7,595 nucleotides of DNA from Candidatus Moraniibacteriota bacterium. GTDB taxonomy: Bacteria; Patescibacteriota; Minisyncoccia; Moranbacterales; UBA11712. The notes below the pieces were generated by a model, which saw nothing but the letters and a program-made list of their open reading frames with translations, was not told the DNA's origin and made no database searches. The stretch lies in NCBI GenBank assembly GCA_003157295.1, contig PMJF01000025.1, forward strand, positions 1 through 7,595, read 5' to 3'. Both the position numbers and the translations under genes were made by a program. Positions 1 to 5,556 of the stretch are shown here, piece by piece; position 1 is the stretch's first letter, and the number at the start of each line of letters is the position of its first letter.

Positions 1-219
1 ATAATCCGCAATCACACCGTCTTTTAGGGGCCTTGAAGCCGTGATCGATTCCGGCGTCCGGCCCATCATTTCTTTGGCCTCATTTCCGACCGCCAAGACC
101 TTGTTGTCTATGAGAGAGATGGCAACTACGGACGGCTCATTAACAACAATGCCCTTGCCCGGAAGAAACACGAGGACATTGGCAGTTCCCAGATCAATTC
201 CTATTTTTTTTACAAACAT
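1..219 (-). CDS. mreB: Rod shape-determining protein MreB, N-terminal part (cut by window edge)
   Basis: This is the first 73 codons of MreB, the bacterial actin homologue. MreB polymerises on the inner face of the membrane and directs the elongation complex (RodA, PBP2, MreC/D). The translation starts [18 protein letters not shown], which contains the actin-family phosphate-1 motif (DLGTAN). It continues through NEPSVVA and reaches [11 protein letters not shown], a hallmark MreB stretch, at the window edge. The frame is open to base 1, so the gene is truncated only by the window. The ATG (219-217) directly follows the murA stop codon (222-220) with no spacer. There is no Shine-Dalgarno sequence in the end of murA, so translation is probably coupled to murA by re-initiation. 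The family assignment is firm. The filament and nucleotide-binding residues farther along cannot be checked here. Confidence 0.95.
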   Translation of the reverse strand, partial: MFVKKIGIDLGTANVLVFLPGKGIVVNEPSVVAISLIDNKVLAVGNEAKEMMGRTPESITASRPLKDGVIADY

Positions 220-1482
220 TTAGGATTTTGAATTTATCCTCTTTATATCCGCTCCCAACTTCTGCAGCCGTTCTTCTATCTTTTCATAGCCCCGATCGAT
301 CTGATAAATATTTTCGATTCTTGTTTTTCCTTCGGCAATCAGCCCCGCAAGAACCAAGGTTATCCCCGCCCGCAGATCGGGACTGGCAATTTTGCGTCCA
401 TGGAGCTTTGCCGGGCCATTGACCGTCACCCTGTGCGGATCATTCATGGTCACATTGGCCCCCATCAAATTGAGAGCTTCCGTGAACATAAGCCGTCCGT
501 CAAAAATTGAGTCATGGACGAGACTTGTTCCTTTTGCCTGCGTCATAAGCAAGGTGAACGGCGGCTGTAGATCCGTGGCGAATCCGGGATACTCATGGGT
601 GGAGATATCCACTGATATCATTTTTTTCGTTCCCCAGACGATCAGCTCATTCTCGCGCTCTTCGAATTTCACGCCCGCTTTTTCCATTTTGACCAACAGC
701 GACCGAACATGATCCGGATTGCATCTTTTTATTTTTATTCTTCCGCCCGCCAGCGCTCCAAGGATCGCGAAAGTTCCCGTTTCAATTCGATCCGGAATAA
801 GCTCGATCTTCCCGCCTCTTATTTTCTTGACTCCTATAATTTTGATCGTCGAAGTTCCGGCGCCCGAAATTTTTGCTCCGCATTTATTTAGAAATTCGGC
901 CAGCATTGGGATCTCCGGCTCCATCGCCGCATTTTCCAAAATTGTTTCTCCCTCAGCCAGCACGGCCGTCATCATCATTGTCTCCGTTCCGGTGACGGAT
1001 ATTTTTGGGAAAAAAATGTTTGTCCCTGATAATTTTCTGGCGCTCAGAACAAACTCGTCTTCCCTCTGCCTAAATTTAGCTCCCATTTTTTGAAAACCGT
1101 CCAAGAACATATCGATCGGCCGCTTTCCTATTACGCACCCGCCGGGATGATACATTTCGACCTTACCCGTCCGCGCCAGCATCGGTCCGGCCAGAATAAT
1201 GGAAGCACGAAGCTTCTGGGTCAGTTTTTTATCCAGGCTGTTTTTCTTGATGAAGCGAGCCTCAATTTCTACTTGATTGTCCCCTCTCACAACTTTGACT
1301 CCCAGATCTTCCACCATTTCCAGAATCCGATTTGTGTCTTCTATAAAAGGAAAATTAGTGATGGTCCATTTTTCCTTGGAAAGTAAAGCCGCCGCCACGG
1401 CTTTCAGCGCCGCGTTCTTGGCTCCCTTCACTTCGATCTCCCCGTTTAATTTTTTTCCGCCAACTATTTCAAAATATGACAT
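220..1482 (-). CDS. murA: UDP-N-acetylglucosamine 1-carboxyvinyltransferase MurA
   Basis: MurA transfers enolpyruvate from PEP to UDP-GlcNAc in the cytoplasm, the first committed step of peptidoglycan precursor synthesis. The 420-residue length is normal for the family. Visible family features are Lys22-Asn23 in GAKNAALK, the catalytic-loop cysteine Cys116 in GGCVIGKRP (E. coli Cys115), Arg121, Asp304 in ATDLQP (E. coli Asp305), SPDLRAG near 370 and Arg397 in IDRGYE. Cys at the loop position is the form that fosfomycin alkylates, whereas mycobacteria carry Asp there. One oddity is Gln394, where well-studied MurA proteins have His (YHIDRGYE). The ATG at 1482 is the only sensible start. It has no clear Shine-Dalgarno but lies about 19 nt below a good promoter. 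mreB follows with zero spacing, so the two very likely share an mRNA. AroA is the related alternative, but the GGCxIG loop and IDRGYE end fit MurA. Confidence 0.97.
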   Translation of the reverse strand: MSYFEIVGGKKLNGEIEVKGAKNAALKAVAAALLSKEKWTITNFPFIEDTNRILEMVEDLGVKVVRGDNQVEIEARFIKKNSLDKKLTQKLRASIILAGPMLARTGKVEMYHPGGCVIGKRPIDMFLDGFQKMGAKFRQREDEFVLSARKLSGTNIFFPKISVTGTETMMMTAVLAEGETILENAAMEPEIPMLAEFLNKCGAKISGAGTSTIKIIGVKKIRGGKIELIPDRIETGTFAILGALAGGRIKIKRCNPDHVRSLLVKMEKAGVKFEERENELIVWGTKKMISVDISTHEYPGFATDLQPPFTLLMTQAKGTSLVHDSIFDGRLMFTEALNLMGANVTMNDPHRVTVNGPAKLHGRKIASPDLRAGITLVLAGLIAEGKTRIENIYQIDRGYEKIEERLQKLGADIKRINSKS

Positions 1483-1507
1483 AATATTTCAGTTATTGAG
1501 CATAGCT

Positions 1508-1536
1508 ATTATAAATTATAAAGACAATATAATCAA
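1508..1536 (-). promoter_or_regulatory. Sigma-70-type promoter for murA-mreB
   Basis: On the minus strand a -35 box TTGATT (1536-1531) is followed by a 17-nt spacer and a perfect -10 box TATAAT (1513-1508). Transcription would start near 1501, leaving a leader of about 19 nt before the murA ATG. A second TATAAT (1520-1515) lies inside the spacer but has no partner -35 at proper distance. The site sits just downstream of the terminator that closes the preceding gene. Confidence 0.75.
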
Positions 1537-1545
1537 ATTAACTCC

Positions 1546-1580
1546 CAAAACAAAACCCCGCCTCTCGAGAGAAACGGGGT
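1546..1580 (-). terminator. Rho-independent terminator after the CAP-domain gene
   Basis: On the minus strand ACCCCG (1580-1575) pairs with CGGGGT (1560-1555). The stem continues inward through TTTCT/AGAGG, including two G-T pairs, around a CTCG loop, giving about 11 base pairs. The T-rich run TTTTGTTTTG follows directly. It lies about 150 nt past the CAP-gene stop codon and just before the murA promoter, so it insulates murA from upstream transcription. Confidence 0.85.
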
Positions 1581-1731
1581 ATTTTGTCTAATAGGCTCAA
1601 AGGGCGAAAAGAAAGGACACTTACTTTTTTGATTTAATCATTTTTTGATGATTTTTTTTCACCGTATTTTATTTTTATTTTGTTTTTAAGGAACCTGATT
1701 TTTATTTGTTTTTACATCACATTCATTTATG
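1581..1731 (-). other. A-rich 3' untranslated stretch between CAP gene and its terminator
   Basis: About 150 nt lie between the CAP-gene stop codon and its terminator. On the minus strand this stretch is very A-rich, with many runs of four to eight A, and I see no coding frame in it. A weak hairpin AATCAT/ATGATT with a 6-nt loop lies near 1640-1660. On the plus strand it is followed by a T-run, but no plus-strand gene feeds it. I see no function beyond a long 3' untranslated region. Confidence 0.4.
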
Positions 1732-3075
1732 TTAATGATTAAGATCCGCTATCGCTAATCCCAGATTTTTCTTGAGCGCTCCCCTCCCCGAATCATCCGC
1801 AAAGACTTTTTCCGGAACGATCAGCTGGGCCACTTCGTCAATAATATTGGTTCGACTATTCCCCTGATAATAATTCGCCAGAACAATTTGCTCGGCTGTC
1901 TTGTTTCCGGCCTGATCTTCCACCTTGAGAATCGTCGAGAGATTTTCACCGGCGACAGAAAAGAGAACTGTCTTTCCTTGCTGCACGCTGACTTCCTCCC
2001 CTCCGATTTCGAAAACGCAGCTCGGCTTGTCCGAAGAAGCTTGCAAAAGATATTCATTATTCGCGTTTCTGTTCGCGTAGAGACGATAGGTCACCTGCGG
2101 CTTGGATCGATCAACGAAGATGTCCACTCCCTTATCCAAGAAGTTTTCCGCCACTCTTCCCTGGCTGGATCTCGTTCCGCTTAGCACTTTCAGGCTGTGT
2201 TCTCCCTTGGTCAGCGCGTCAATTTTATAATGAAACCACCCGTCACCATCGGAGACGGTCTGACCTATTTCCTGGGAATCATTCCAGATCGCAACCTTAT
2301 CTTTCGGAGCCGCCCTTCCAACCACTTCCAATGCTTCCTGGGAAACGAGCTCATTTTGCTGGGGGCTGGTTATTATCGGTTCGGCTGATGCCAGGCCGAC
2401 AGCTCTCGGCTGATTTTTTTCTTCTAGCGGAAGCGGCGGATAGAAGGCTTTTGTCTGGTCTGATTTTTGGGCGGGAGTTTTTTCTTCTTTGAGATTATCG
2501 TTCTCATCCCTTTTTCCGTTTCTGTCTCCCGACCCGAACATTTGCACCACGTCTATCGTCGAATGGCCATTGATCGTTCCTTCCTTGACCGCAATCCCGA
2601 TATCTTTGTATTTTTCATTCATTATATTGGCCCGATGAGTGGGGCTCGCAAGCCAGGCCTCATTCATCTTTTCGGCCGTCGTGAAATCCATCGCCAGATT
2701 CTCTCCGGCATAGTCATAATCGTATTTCTCTTGCTCCATCCAATGCCAGGGCGTCACGCCCTCCGGAGAATTGTGGGAGAAATAATCATGTTGGATCATA
2801 TCCTCAGCTTTGTTCTCAGCCGCTTTTTCAAGCTTATCGTTCTCCGTCAATGCCGAAAGTCCTTCTTCCGCTCGGTCAGCGTTGGCCAAGTCAATTACTT
2901 TTTGAACGGAAATATCCGAAGCCGAGGCGCCGTTGAGGCAAAAGACAAAAAGCGAAACGGCCAAAATAACAAAACCAAAAACTTTCAGGTTATCAGCTGA
3001 TCTTTTTTTTGAGTTCACCCTTTTCTGTTCTGTTTCCTGTTTATGGATCTTATTCATCCCGAGAGCGAAGCTCAC
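1732..3075 (-). CDS. Secreted CAP/SCP (YkwD-type) protein with Ig-like C-terminal region
   Basis: This is an exported 447-residue protein. A basic N-terminus is followed by a hydrophobic segment (residues 31-50) ending in ASA, a plausible type I signal peptidase site near 52. A CAP/SCP domain follows (about 58-182). It carries the cavity residues expected for the family: His101 in DYFSH, Glu125 in AGENLA, Glu139 in NEAWLASP and His147 in SPTHRANIM. A charged, Pro-containing linker (185-230) leads to an Ig-like beta region (about 232-325, opening EPIITSPQQNELV) and a possible second beta domain to about 400. No enzymatic activity can be assigned, since bacterial CAP domains mostly lack a known reaction. 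The GTG start at 3075 has GAGG 4 nt upstream. An ATG at 3057 would remove six residues but has no such site. It follows a wall-lytic gene and has its own promoter and structured leader. Confidence 0.88.
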   Translation of the reverse strand: MSFALGMNKIHKQETEQKRVNSKKRSADNLKVFGFVILAVSLFVFCLNGASASDISVQKVIDLANADRAEEGLSALTENDKLEKAAENKAEDMIQHDYFSHNSPEGVTPWHWMEQEKYDYDYAGENLAMDFTTAEKMNEAWLASPTHRANIMNEKYKDIGIAVKEGTINGHSTIDVVQMFGSGDRNGKRDENDNLKEEKTPAQKSDQTKAFYPPLPLEEKNQPRAVGLASAEPIITSPQQNELVSQEALEVVGRAAPKDKVAIWNDSQEIGQTVSDGDGWFHYKIDALTKGEHSLKVLSGTRSSQGRVAENFLDKGVDIFVDRSKPQVTYRLYANRNANNEYLLQASSDKPSCVFEIGGEEVSVQQGKTVLFSVAGENLSTILKVEDQAGNKTAEQIVLANYYQGNSRTNIIDEVAQLIVPEKVFADDSGRGALKKNLGLAIADLNH

Positions 3076-3146
3076 CCAACCTCAACTTTATTTTTATTTT
3101 TATATTAACTAGTGATTTTTGATCCGCCGCTTTCAAGGGGCAGACC

Positions 3147-3240
3147 AATAGAGTAAATAAAAAAGCGATTTGTCCGGAGAGCCGGAAAAATCACCCTTTT
3201 ATGCAAAACCCCCTAAGTATCTTTTGGATTTTACTCTATT
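3147..3240 (-). ncRNA. Candidate structured leader RNA, class unknown
   Basis: An 11-bp perfect inverted repeat, AATAGAGTAAA (3147-3157 on plus) and TTTACTCTATT (3230-3240), encloses the hairpin described at 3159-3200. The predicted transcription start falls in the promoter-proximal arm, so the RNA would still carry about GAGUAAA to pair with UUUACUC. An AGGGG (3214-3210) inside the loop can pair with CCCCU (3140-3136) outside it, which would make a pseudoknot. I could not match it to a riboswitch class from memory. A small MITE-like insertion is the other reading, but I see no target-site duplication. Confidence 0.4.
3159..3200 (-). terminator. Strong hairpin with U-run inside the CAP-gene leader (candidate attenuator)
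   Basis: Read on the minus strand, the left arm (3200-3182) and right arm (3177-3159) pair at 18 of 19 positions, including three G-U pairs, around a CTCT loop. The top is CCGG/CCGG and the one mismatch is T3187/C3172. The right arm runs into TTTTTT (3164-3159), as in an intrinsic terminator. It lies about 35-75 nt downstream of the predicted transcription start and before the CAP coding region. It could therefore terminate the transcript early, or end a small RNA of about 75 nt. Confidence 0.6.
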
Positions 3241-3269
3241 ATTATATAGCTTATTTTGCTAAATGTCAA
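3241..3269 (-). promoter_or_regulatory. Perfect-consensus sigma-70 promoter for the CAP-gene transcript
   Basis: On the minus strand the -35 box is exactly TTGACA (3269-3264), the spacer is 17 nt and the -10 box is exactly TATAAT (3246-3241). Transcription should begin near 3234, giving a leader of about 160 nt before the GTG start at 3075. A full consensus match usually means strong constitutive initiation. That fits control acting afterwards, in the leader. Confidence 0.88.
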
Positions 3270-3327
3270 TCGAAGCGACAACTTTTTTCGATCAAGCTCT
3301 TGACAATTTCAAACCTCTATTTTGAAA
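3269..3327. repeat. Three short inverted repeats upstream of the CAP-gene promoter
   Basis: Three perfect inverted repeats lie side by side: ATCGAA/TTCGAT (3269-3274 and 3287-3292), TCAAG/CTTGA (3292-3296 and 3299-3303) and TTTCAAA/TTTGAAA (3307-3313 and 3321-3327). The first touches the edge of the -35 box, so an operator is possible. Alternatively they form weak 3' structures of the transglycosylase mRNA. None has the GC-rich stem plus T-run of a good terminator. Confidence 0.35.
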
Positions 3328-3343
3328 AATATTTTTTTTGCAC

Positions 3344-4678
3344 CTAAGGATTTTTGATTATCTTTTTAAAACCATCCGCATAAAACAAAACCCGATCCGA
3401 ATACCATGGATAATTTTCCCAGTTTCCCCCCGCCAGATACATGCCCGCCGCTTTGGCCCAGGCCTTGCGATCTCCTGATGTGACGCCGTCCACCGCCGCG
3501 AGCTTCAAGCCCATCGCTACCAATGAGTCTTTGATGTCCCAGGGATTGGCCGGCGGACTGCCGGTTATTTTTTCCACCTTGCTCTTGTATCCCATCCAGG
3601 TCGAGGGCATGAATTGAGCCGGCCCCATGGCTCCTCCCCACCCTCCGCATCCGTCCTTCGCGCCGCTGTTGTAGCAGGCCCTCCGCGACACCGGAACCTT
3701 GTCGGGATCTGCTCCCAACTCTTTGCAGATGCTCTTGAACGTATCCCACTGGTTTGGATTCATGTCGGTCTTGTAGCGCCCGCCGCCCACGTTGGTCCCG
3801 AGACCCGATTCAACGCGAAGCACTCCGAGCAAAAATTCAGGCGCGACGCTTGTCAGCTTGCTGGCGTATTGCGCCGATTTTATCGCCTCGTCCATAGCAA
3901 TCGGCTCTCCCAGCGATTGGATCGCGTTCAGCTCGGCCTGCAGCTTGTCCGTTTCCTGCTGCAAAGCGCCCTTCTCGTTTTTGGTTGTTGCAATGAGCGT
4001 ATCCTTCATCTGCTTTTCCTCCTCGAGAGACCTTTCCTGATCAACTTGGATGTACCGATAGCTTTCCTGCTGAGCTTTTTTGTCCAATATATCATTTCTC
4101 TGGTTCTTGAGGTCCTGCTCGAGACTGACTAGCTGATCGAAAATATCTTTCGTCTGGTCTTCGAATGAAACAAGGCTATCTGACTGGAAAAAATAATCGG
4201 AGAAATTTTTGTTCCCGAAAACAAGCTCAGCCGCTGAAGTATCGCCTCGTTCATAAAGCTCCTGCAAAAACTTGGTCAGGATTTCCTGTTTCGCATTGAT
4301 CCTCTTCTCCATATTGTCGATCTCTATCTGCTTGGAGTCCACTTCCCCGTTGAGCTGACTGATCACTAAATTAGTTTCCTGGATCTGGAGTTCAATCTTT
4401 TTTACATCCGCGTCCAAAAGTTCGATATCCCTGCCGAGAGACACTTCTTTTTGGCTCTTCGCGTCTATTTGATCCTGATATTGATTGATCTGGCTTCGAA
4501 GCGAGTCGATCTTATTCGCGAGATCCTGCTTGGCACTCGCCGGATCCTGCGCCGCCGAGATTGAAAATATATTGATAGTTAGGAAGGAAACAAAAAAAAC
4601 AGCAACGAAAAAAATAGGGCCGCACTTTATTAAATGATTATTGTTTTTACTTTTTAATTGTCGTTTTTCTTTTTTCAT
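3344..4678 (-). CDS. Secreted coiled-coil lytic transglycosylase (EnvC/PcsB-like helix region plus MltB-type catalytic domain)
   Basis: This is a predicted peptidoglycan-cleaving enzyme of 444 residues. A basic N-terminus and hydrophobic segment (about 15-42) end near SAA, a probable signal peptidase site. Residues 46-255 are Gln/Glu/Lys-rich heptad-like helices, interrupted by a segment with LYERGDTSAAELVFG (141-155). This is the architecture of the coiled-coil part of PcsB/EnvC-type hydrolase regulators. The C-terminal domain (about 262-440) resembles soluble/membrane lytic transglycosylases of the MltB type. Glu290 in GVLRVESGLGTNVG is the likely catalytic acid, and GGAMGPAQFMPSTW (348-361) and NPWDIKDSLVA (378-388) follow. 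Cys318, Cys335 and Cys344 could form a disulfide outside the cell. The ATG at 4678 has AAGGA 4 nt upstream. The gene ends with TAG. The substrate bond is inferred from the family only. Confidence 0.87.
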   Translation of the reverse strand: MKKEKRQLKSKNNNHLIKCGPIFFVAVFFVSFLTINIFSISAAQDPASAKQDLANKIDSLRSQINQYQDQIDAKSQKEVSLGRDIELLDADVKKIELQIQETNLVISQLNGEVDSKQIEIDNMEKRINAKQEILTKFLQELYERGDTSAAELVFGNKNFSDYFFQSDSLVSFEDQTKDIFDQLVSLEQDLKNQRNDILDKKAQQESYRYIQVDQERSLEEEKQMKDTLIATTKNEKGALQQETDKLQAELNAIQSLGEPIAMDEAIKSAQYASKLTSVAPEFLLGVLRVESGLGTNVGGGRYKTDMNPNQWDTFKSICKELGADPDKVPVSRRACYNSGAKDGCGGWGGAMGPAQFMPSTWMGYKSKVEKITGSPPANPWDIKDSLVAMGLKLAAVDGVTSGDRKAWAKAAGMYLAGGNWENYPWYSDRVLFYADGFKKIIKNP

Positions 4679-4692
4679 TTTTCCTTATCATT

Positions 4693-4698
4693 ATTATA
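4693..4698 (-). promoter_or_regulatory. -10 box for the transglycosylase gene, with a very short leader
   Basis: A perfect TATAAT lies 14 nt upstream of the ATG at 4678. Initiation about 7 nt further on would start the mRNA near 4686, leaving only about 8 nt, essentially the Shine-Dalgarno AAGGA. No -35 box is visible at 15-18 nt: that position is the right arm of the rplY terminator hairpin. The spacer is largely its T-run. Read-through from rplY is the alternative source of transcript. Confidence 0.5.
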
Positions 4699-4708
4699 TC
4701 CTAAACCC

Positions 4709-4740
4709 AAAAAAAAGGCACCCGCTAACGGGCGCCTTTT
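4709..4740 (-). terminator. Rho-independent terminator of rplY
   Basis: On the minus strand GGCGCCCG pairs with CGGGTGCC around a TTAG loop (8 pairs, one of them G-T), flanked by A4 on one side and followed by T8. It starts 18 nt past the rplY stop codon. On the plus strand the same hairpin has a shorter T-run, but no plus-strand gene needs it. Confidence 0.92.
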
Positions 4741-4758
4741 GATAATTGAAATTCAAGA

Positions 4759-5454
4759 TTATTTCTTTTTTTCTTCCTTTTCTTTCTTTGGCTTTTCCTT
4801 TTCTTCGGCTCCTTCCGCGGCAGCCTCTTCTTCCTTCACGACTCCTTCAACCTTGGTCACGTCTTCCTTTACTTCTGTTTCCAGTTCCGCCATTTCCTCT
4901 TCGGTTCTCGGAGCAGACACCATGGCCACCACCGTTTCCGCGTCGACCATGACTTCCACCTTGTCAGGTATATTCAGGTCTTTGATATAAATATAATCGT
5001 CAAATGTTTTTATCCGGCTGATGTCCACTTCGATTTTTGAGAGAAGATCTCCCGGCAGACATTTGATATCCACCGAATCCATATTTTTGACCAGCACTCC
5101 GCCCAACTCCTTCACCGCCGCAGATTCGCCGACAAAAACCAATTCCACTTCGGCTTCAATCTCTTCGTCCATGCGGACCTGATAGAAATCGACATGGATC
5201 GGTTGTCCGCTTATAATATCCTTCTGCACGTCTTTGATGACCACGTTCCTTTCTCCGTTTCCTTCAAGCGCCAGTTTCAAAATCGTGCTTTCCCCCGCTT
5301 CATCATAGACCTTGTCAAAGATTTTTTTGTTTATCCAGAGCTGTTCATTCTCAATTCCCTTGCCATACAAAATAGCCGGGACATTTTCTGCCCTCAAATC
5401 TTTCTGGTCTTTCTTGGTTCTTTTTTTTGTCTCAAGGTTTAGATCCGCTACCAT
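4759..5454 (-). CDS. rplY: 50S ribosomal protein L25, CTC/TL5 form
   Basis: L25 binds 5S rRNA in the large subunit. The 231 residues match the long (CTC/TL5) form, not the short E. coli form of about 94 residues. The N-terminal 5S-binding barrel (about 5-92) shows NVPAILYGKG (24-33) and ends with HVDFYQV (87-93). The TL5 C-terminal beta domain (about 97-182) includes KELGGVLV (115-122) and KCLPGDL (131-137). A tail from about 185 is first Glu-rich, then Lys/Glu-rich (KPKKEKEEKKK), and is presumably disordered. The ATG at 5454 has AAGG 9 nt upstream. It has its own promoter and a strong terminator, so it is a single-gene unit between envelope genes. The CTC name reflects a stress-linked role in Bacillus, which cannot be assumed here. 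Confidence 0.96.
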   Translation of the reverse strand: MVADLNLETKKRTKKDQKDLRAENVPAILYGKGIENEQLWINKKIFDKVYDEAGESTILKLALEGNGERNVVIKDVQKDIISGQPIHVDFYQVRMDEEIEAEVELVFVGESAAVKELGGVLVKNMDSVDIKCLPGDLLSKIEVDISRIKTFDDYIYIKDLNIPDKVEVMVDAETVVAMVSAPRTEEEMAELETEVKEDVTKVEGVVKEEEAAAEGAEEKEKPKKEKEEKKK

Positions 5455-5484
5455 AATTTTTTGCCTTATCTCATTACCTAAGAA

Positions 5485-5513
5485 AACTTAACAAATATAT
5501 GCTATTTCGTCAA
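5485..5513 (-). promoter_or_regulatory. Promoter for rplY
   Basis: On the minus strand TTGACG (5513-5508), five of six matches to the -35 consensus, is followed by a 17-nt spacer and TAAGTT (5490-5485). The spacer ends in TGT, which fits an extended -10 (TGn) and compensates for the weak -10. Transcription would start near 5478, giving a leader of about 24 nt. No GC-rich terminator hairpin lies between rodA and this site, so rodA transcripts may also read into rplY. Confidence 0.6.
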
Positions 5514-5556
5514 CCTTCCCGGCTAACAATCAAATAATATATAGAAACTGCCGATT

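Noticed and set aside
1636..1668. AT-only hairpin followed by a T-run on the plus strand, terminator-like
   Set aside because: The stem is six AT-rich pairs and no plus-strand gene lies upstream of it.
2467..3000. 177-codon plus-strand open frame opposite the CAP gene
   Set aside because: It is antisense to the CAP and signal-peptide coding region, and its composition follows from the opposite strand's codons.
3001..3020. Lipoprotein signal in the CAP protein (Cys46 in the hydrophobic segment)
   Set aside because: The residues before Cys46 (FVF) do not fit a lipobox, and ASA near 52 fits type I cleavage better.
3121..3240. Known riboswitch (c-di-AMP ydaO, c-di-GMP, fluoride, preQ1) in the CAP leader
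   Set aside because: A GGGTGA stretch recalls part of the ydaO core, but the rest of the conserved core could not be found for any of these classes.
3300..3330. Plus-strand TTGACA (3300-3305) as a promoter
   Set aside because: No acceptable -10 box at 16-18 nt and no plus-strand gene downstream.
3366..3749. 127-codon minus-strand frame inside the transglycosylase gene
   Set aside because: It is a shifted reading of the catalytic domain, Gly/Arg/Gln-rich, with no independent signals.
3614..4132. 172-codon plus-strand open frame opposite the transglycosylase gene
   Set aside because: It lies wholly antisense to a well-supported gene, has low-complexity Arg/Leu-rich sequence, no family motif and no promoter or Shine-Dalgarno.
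4746..4990. Plus-strand frames opposite the rplY tail, Ser/Phe or Pro/Leu-rich
   Set aside because: They are the complement of the Glu/Lys-rich L25 tail, so the bias is explained.
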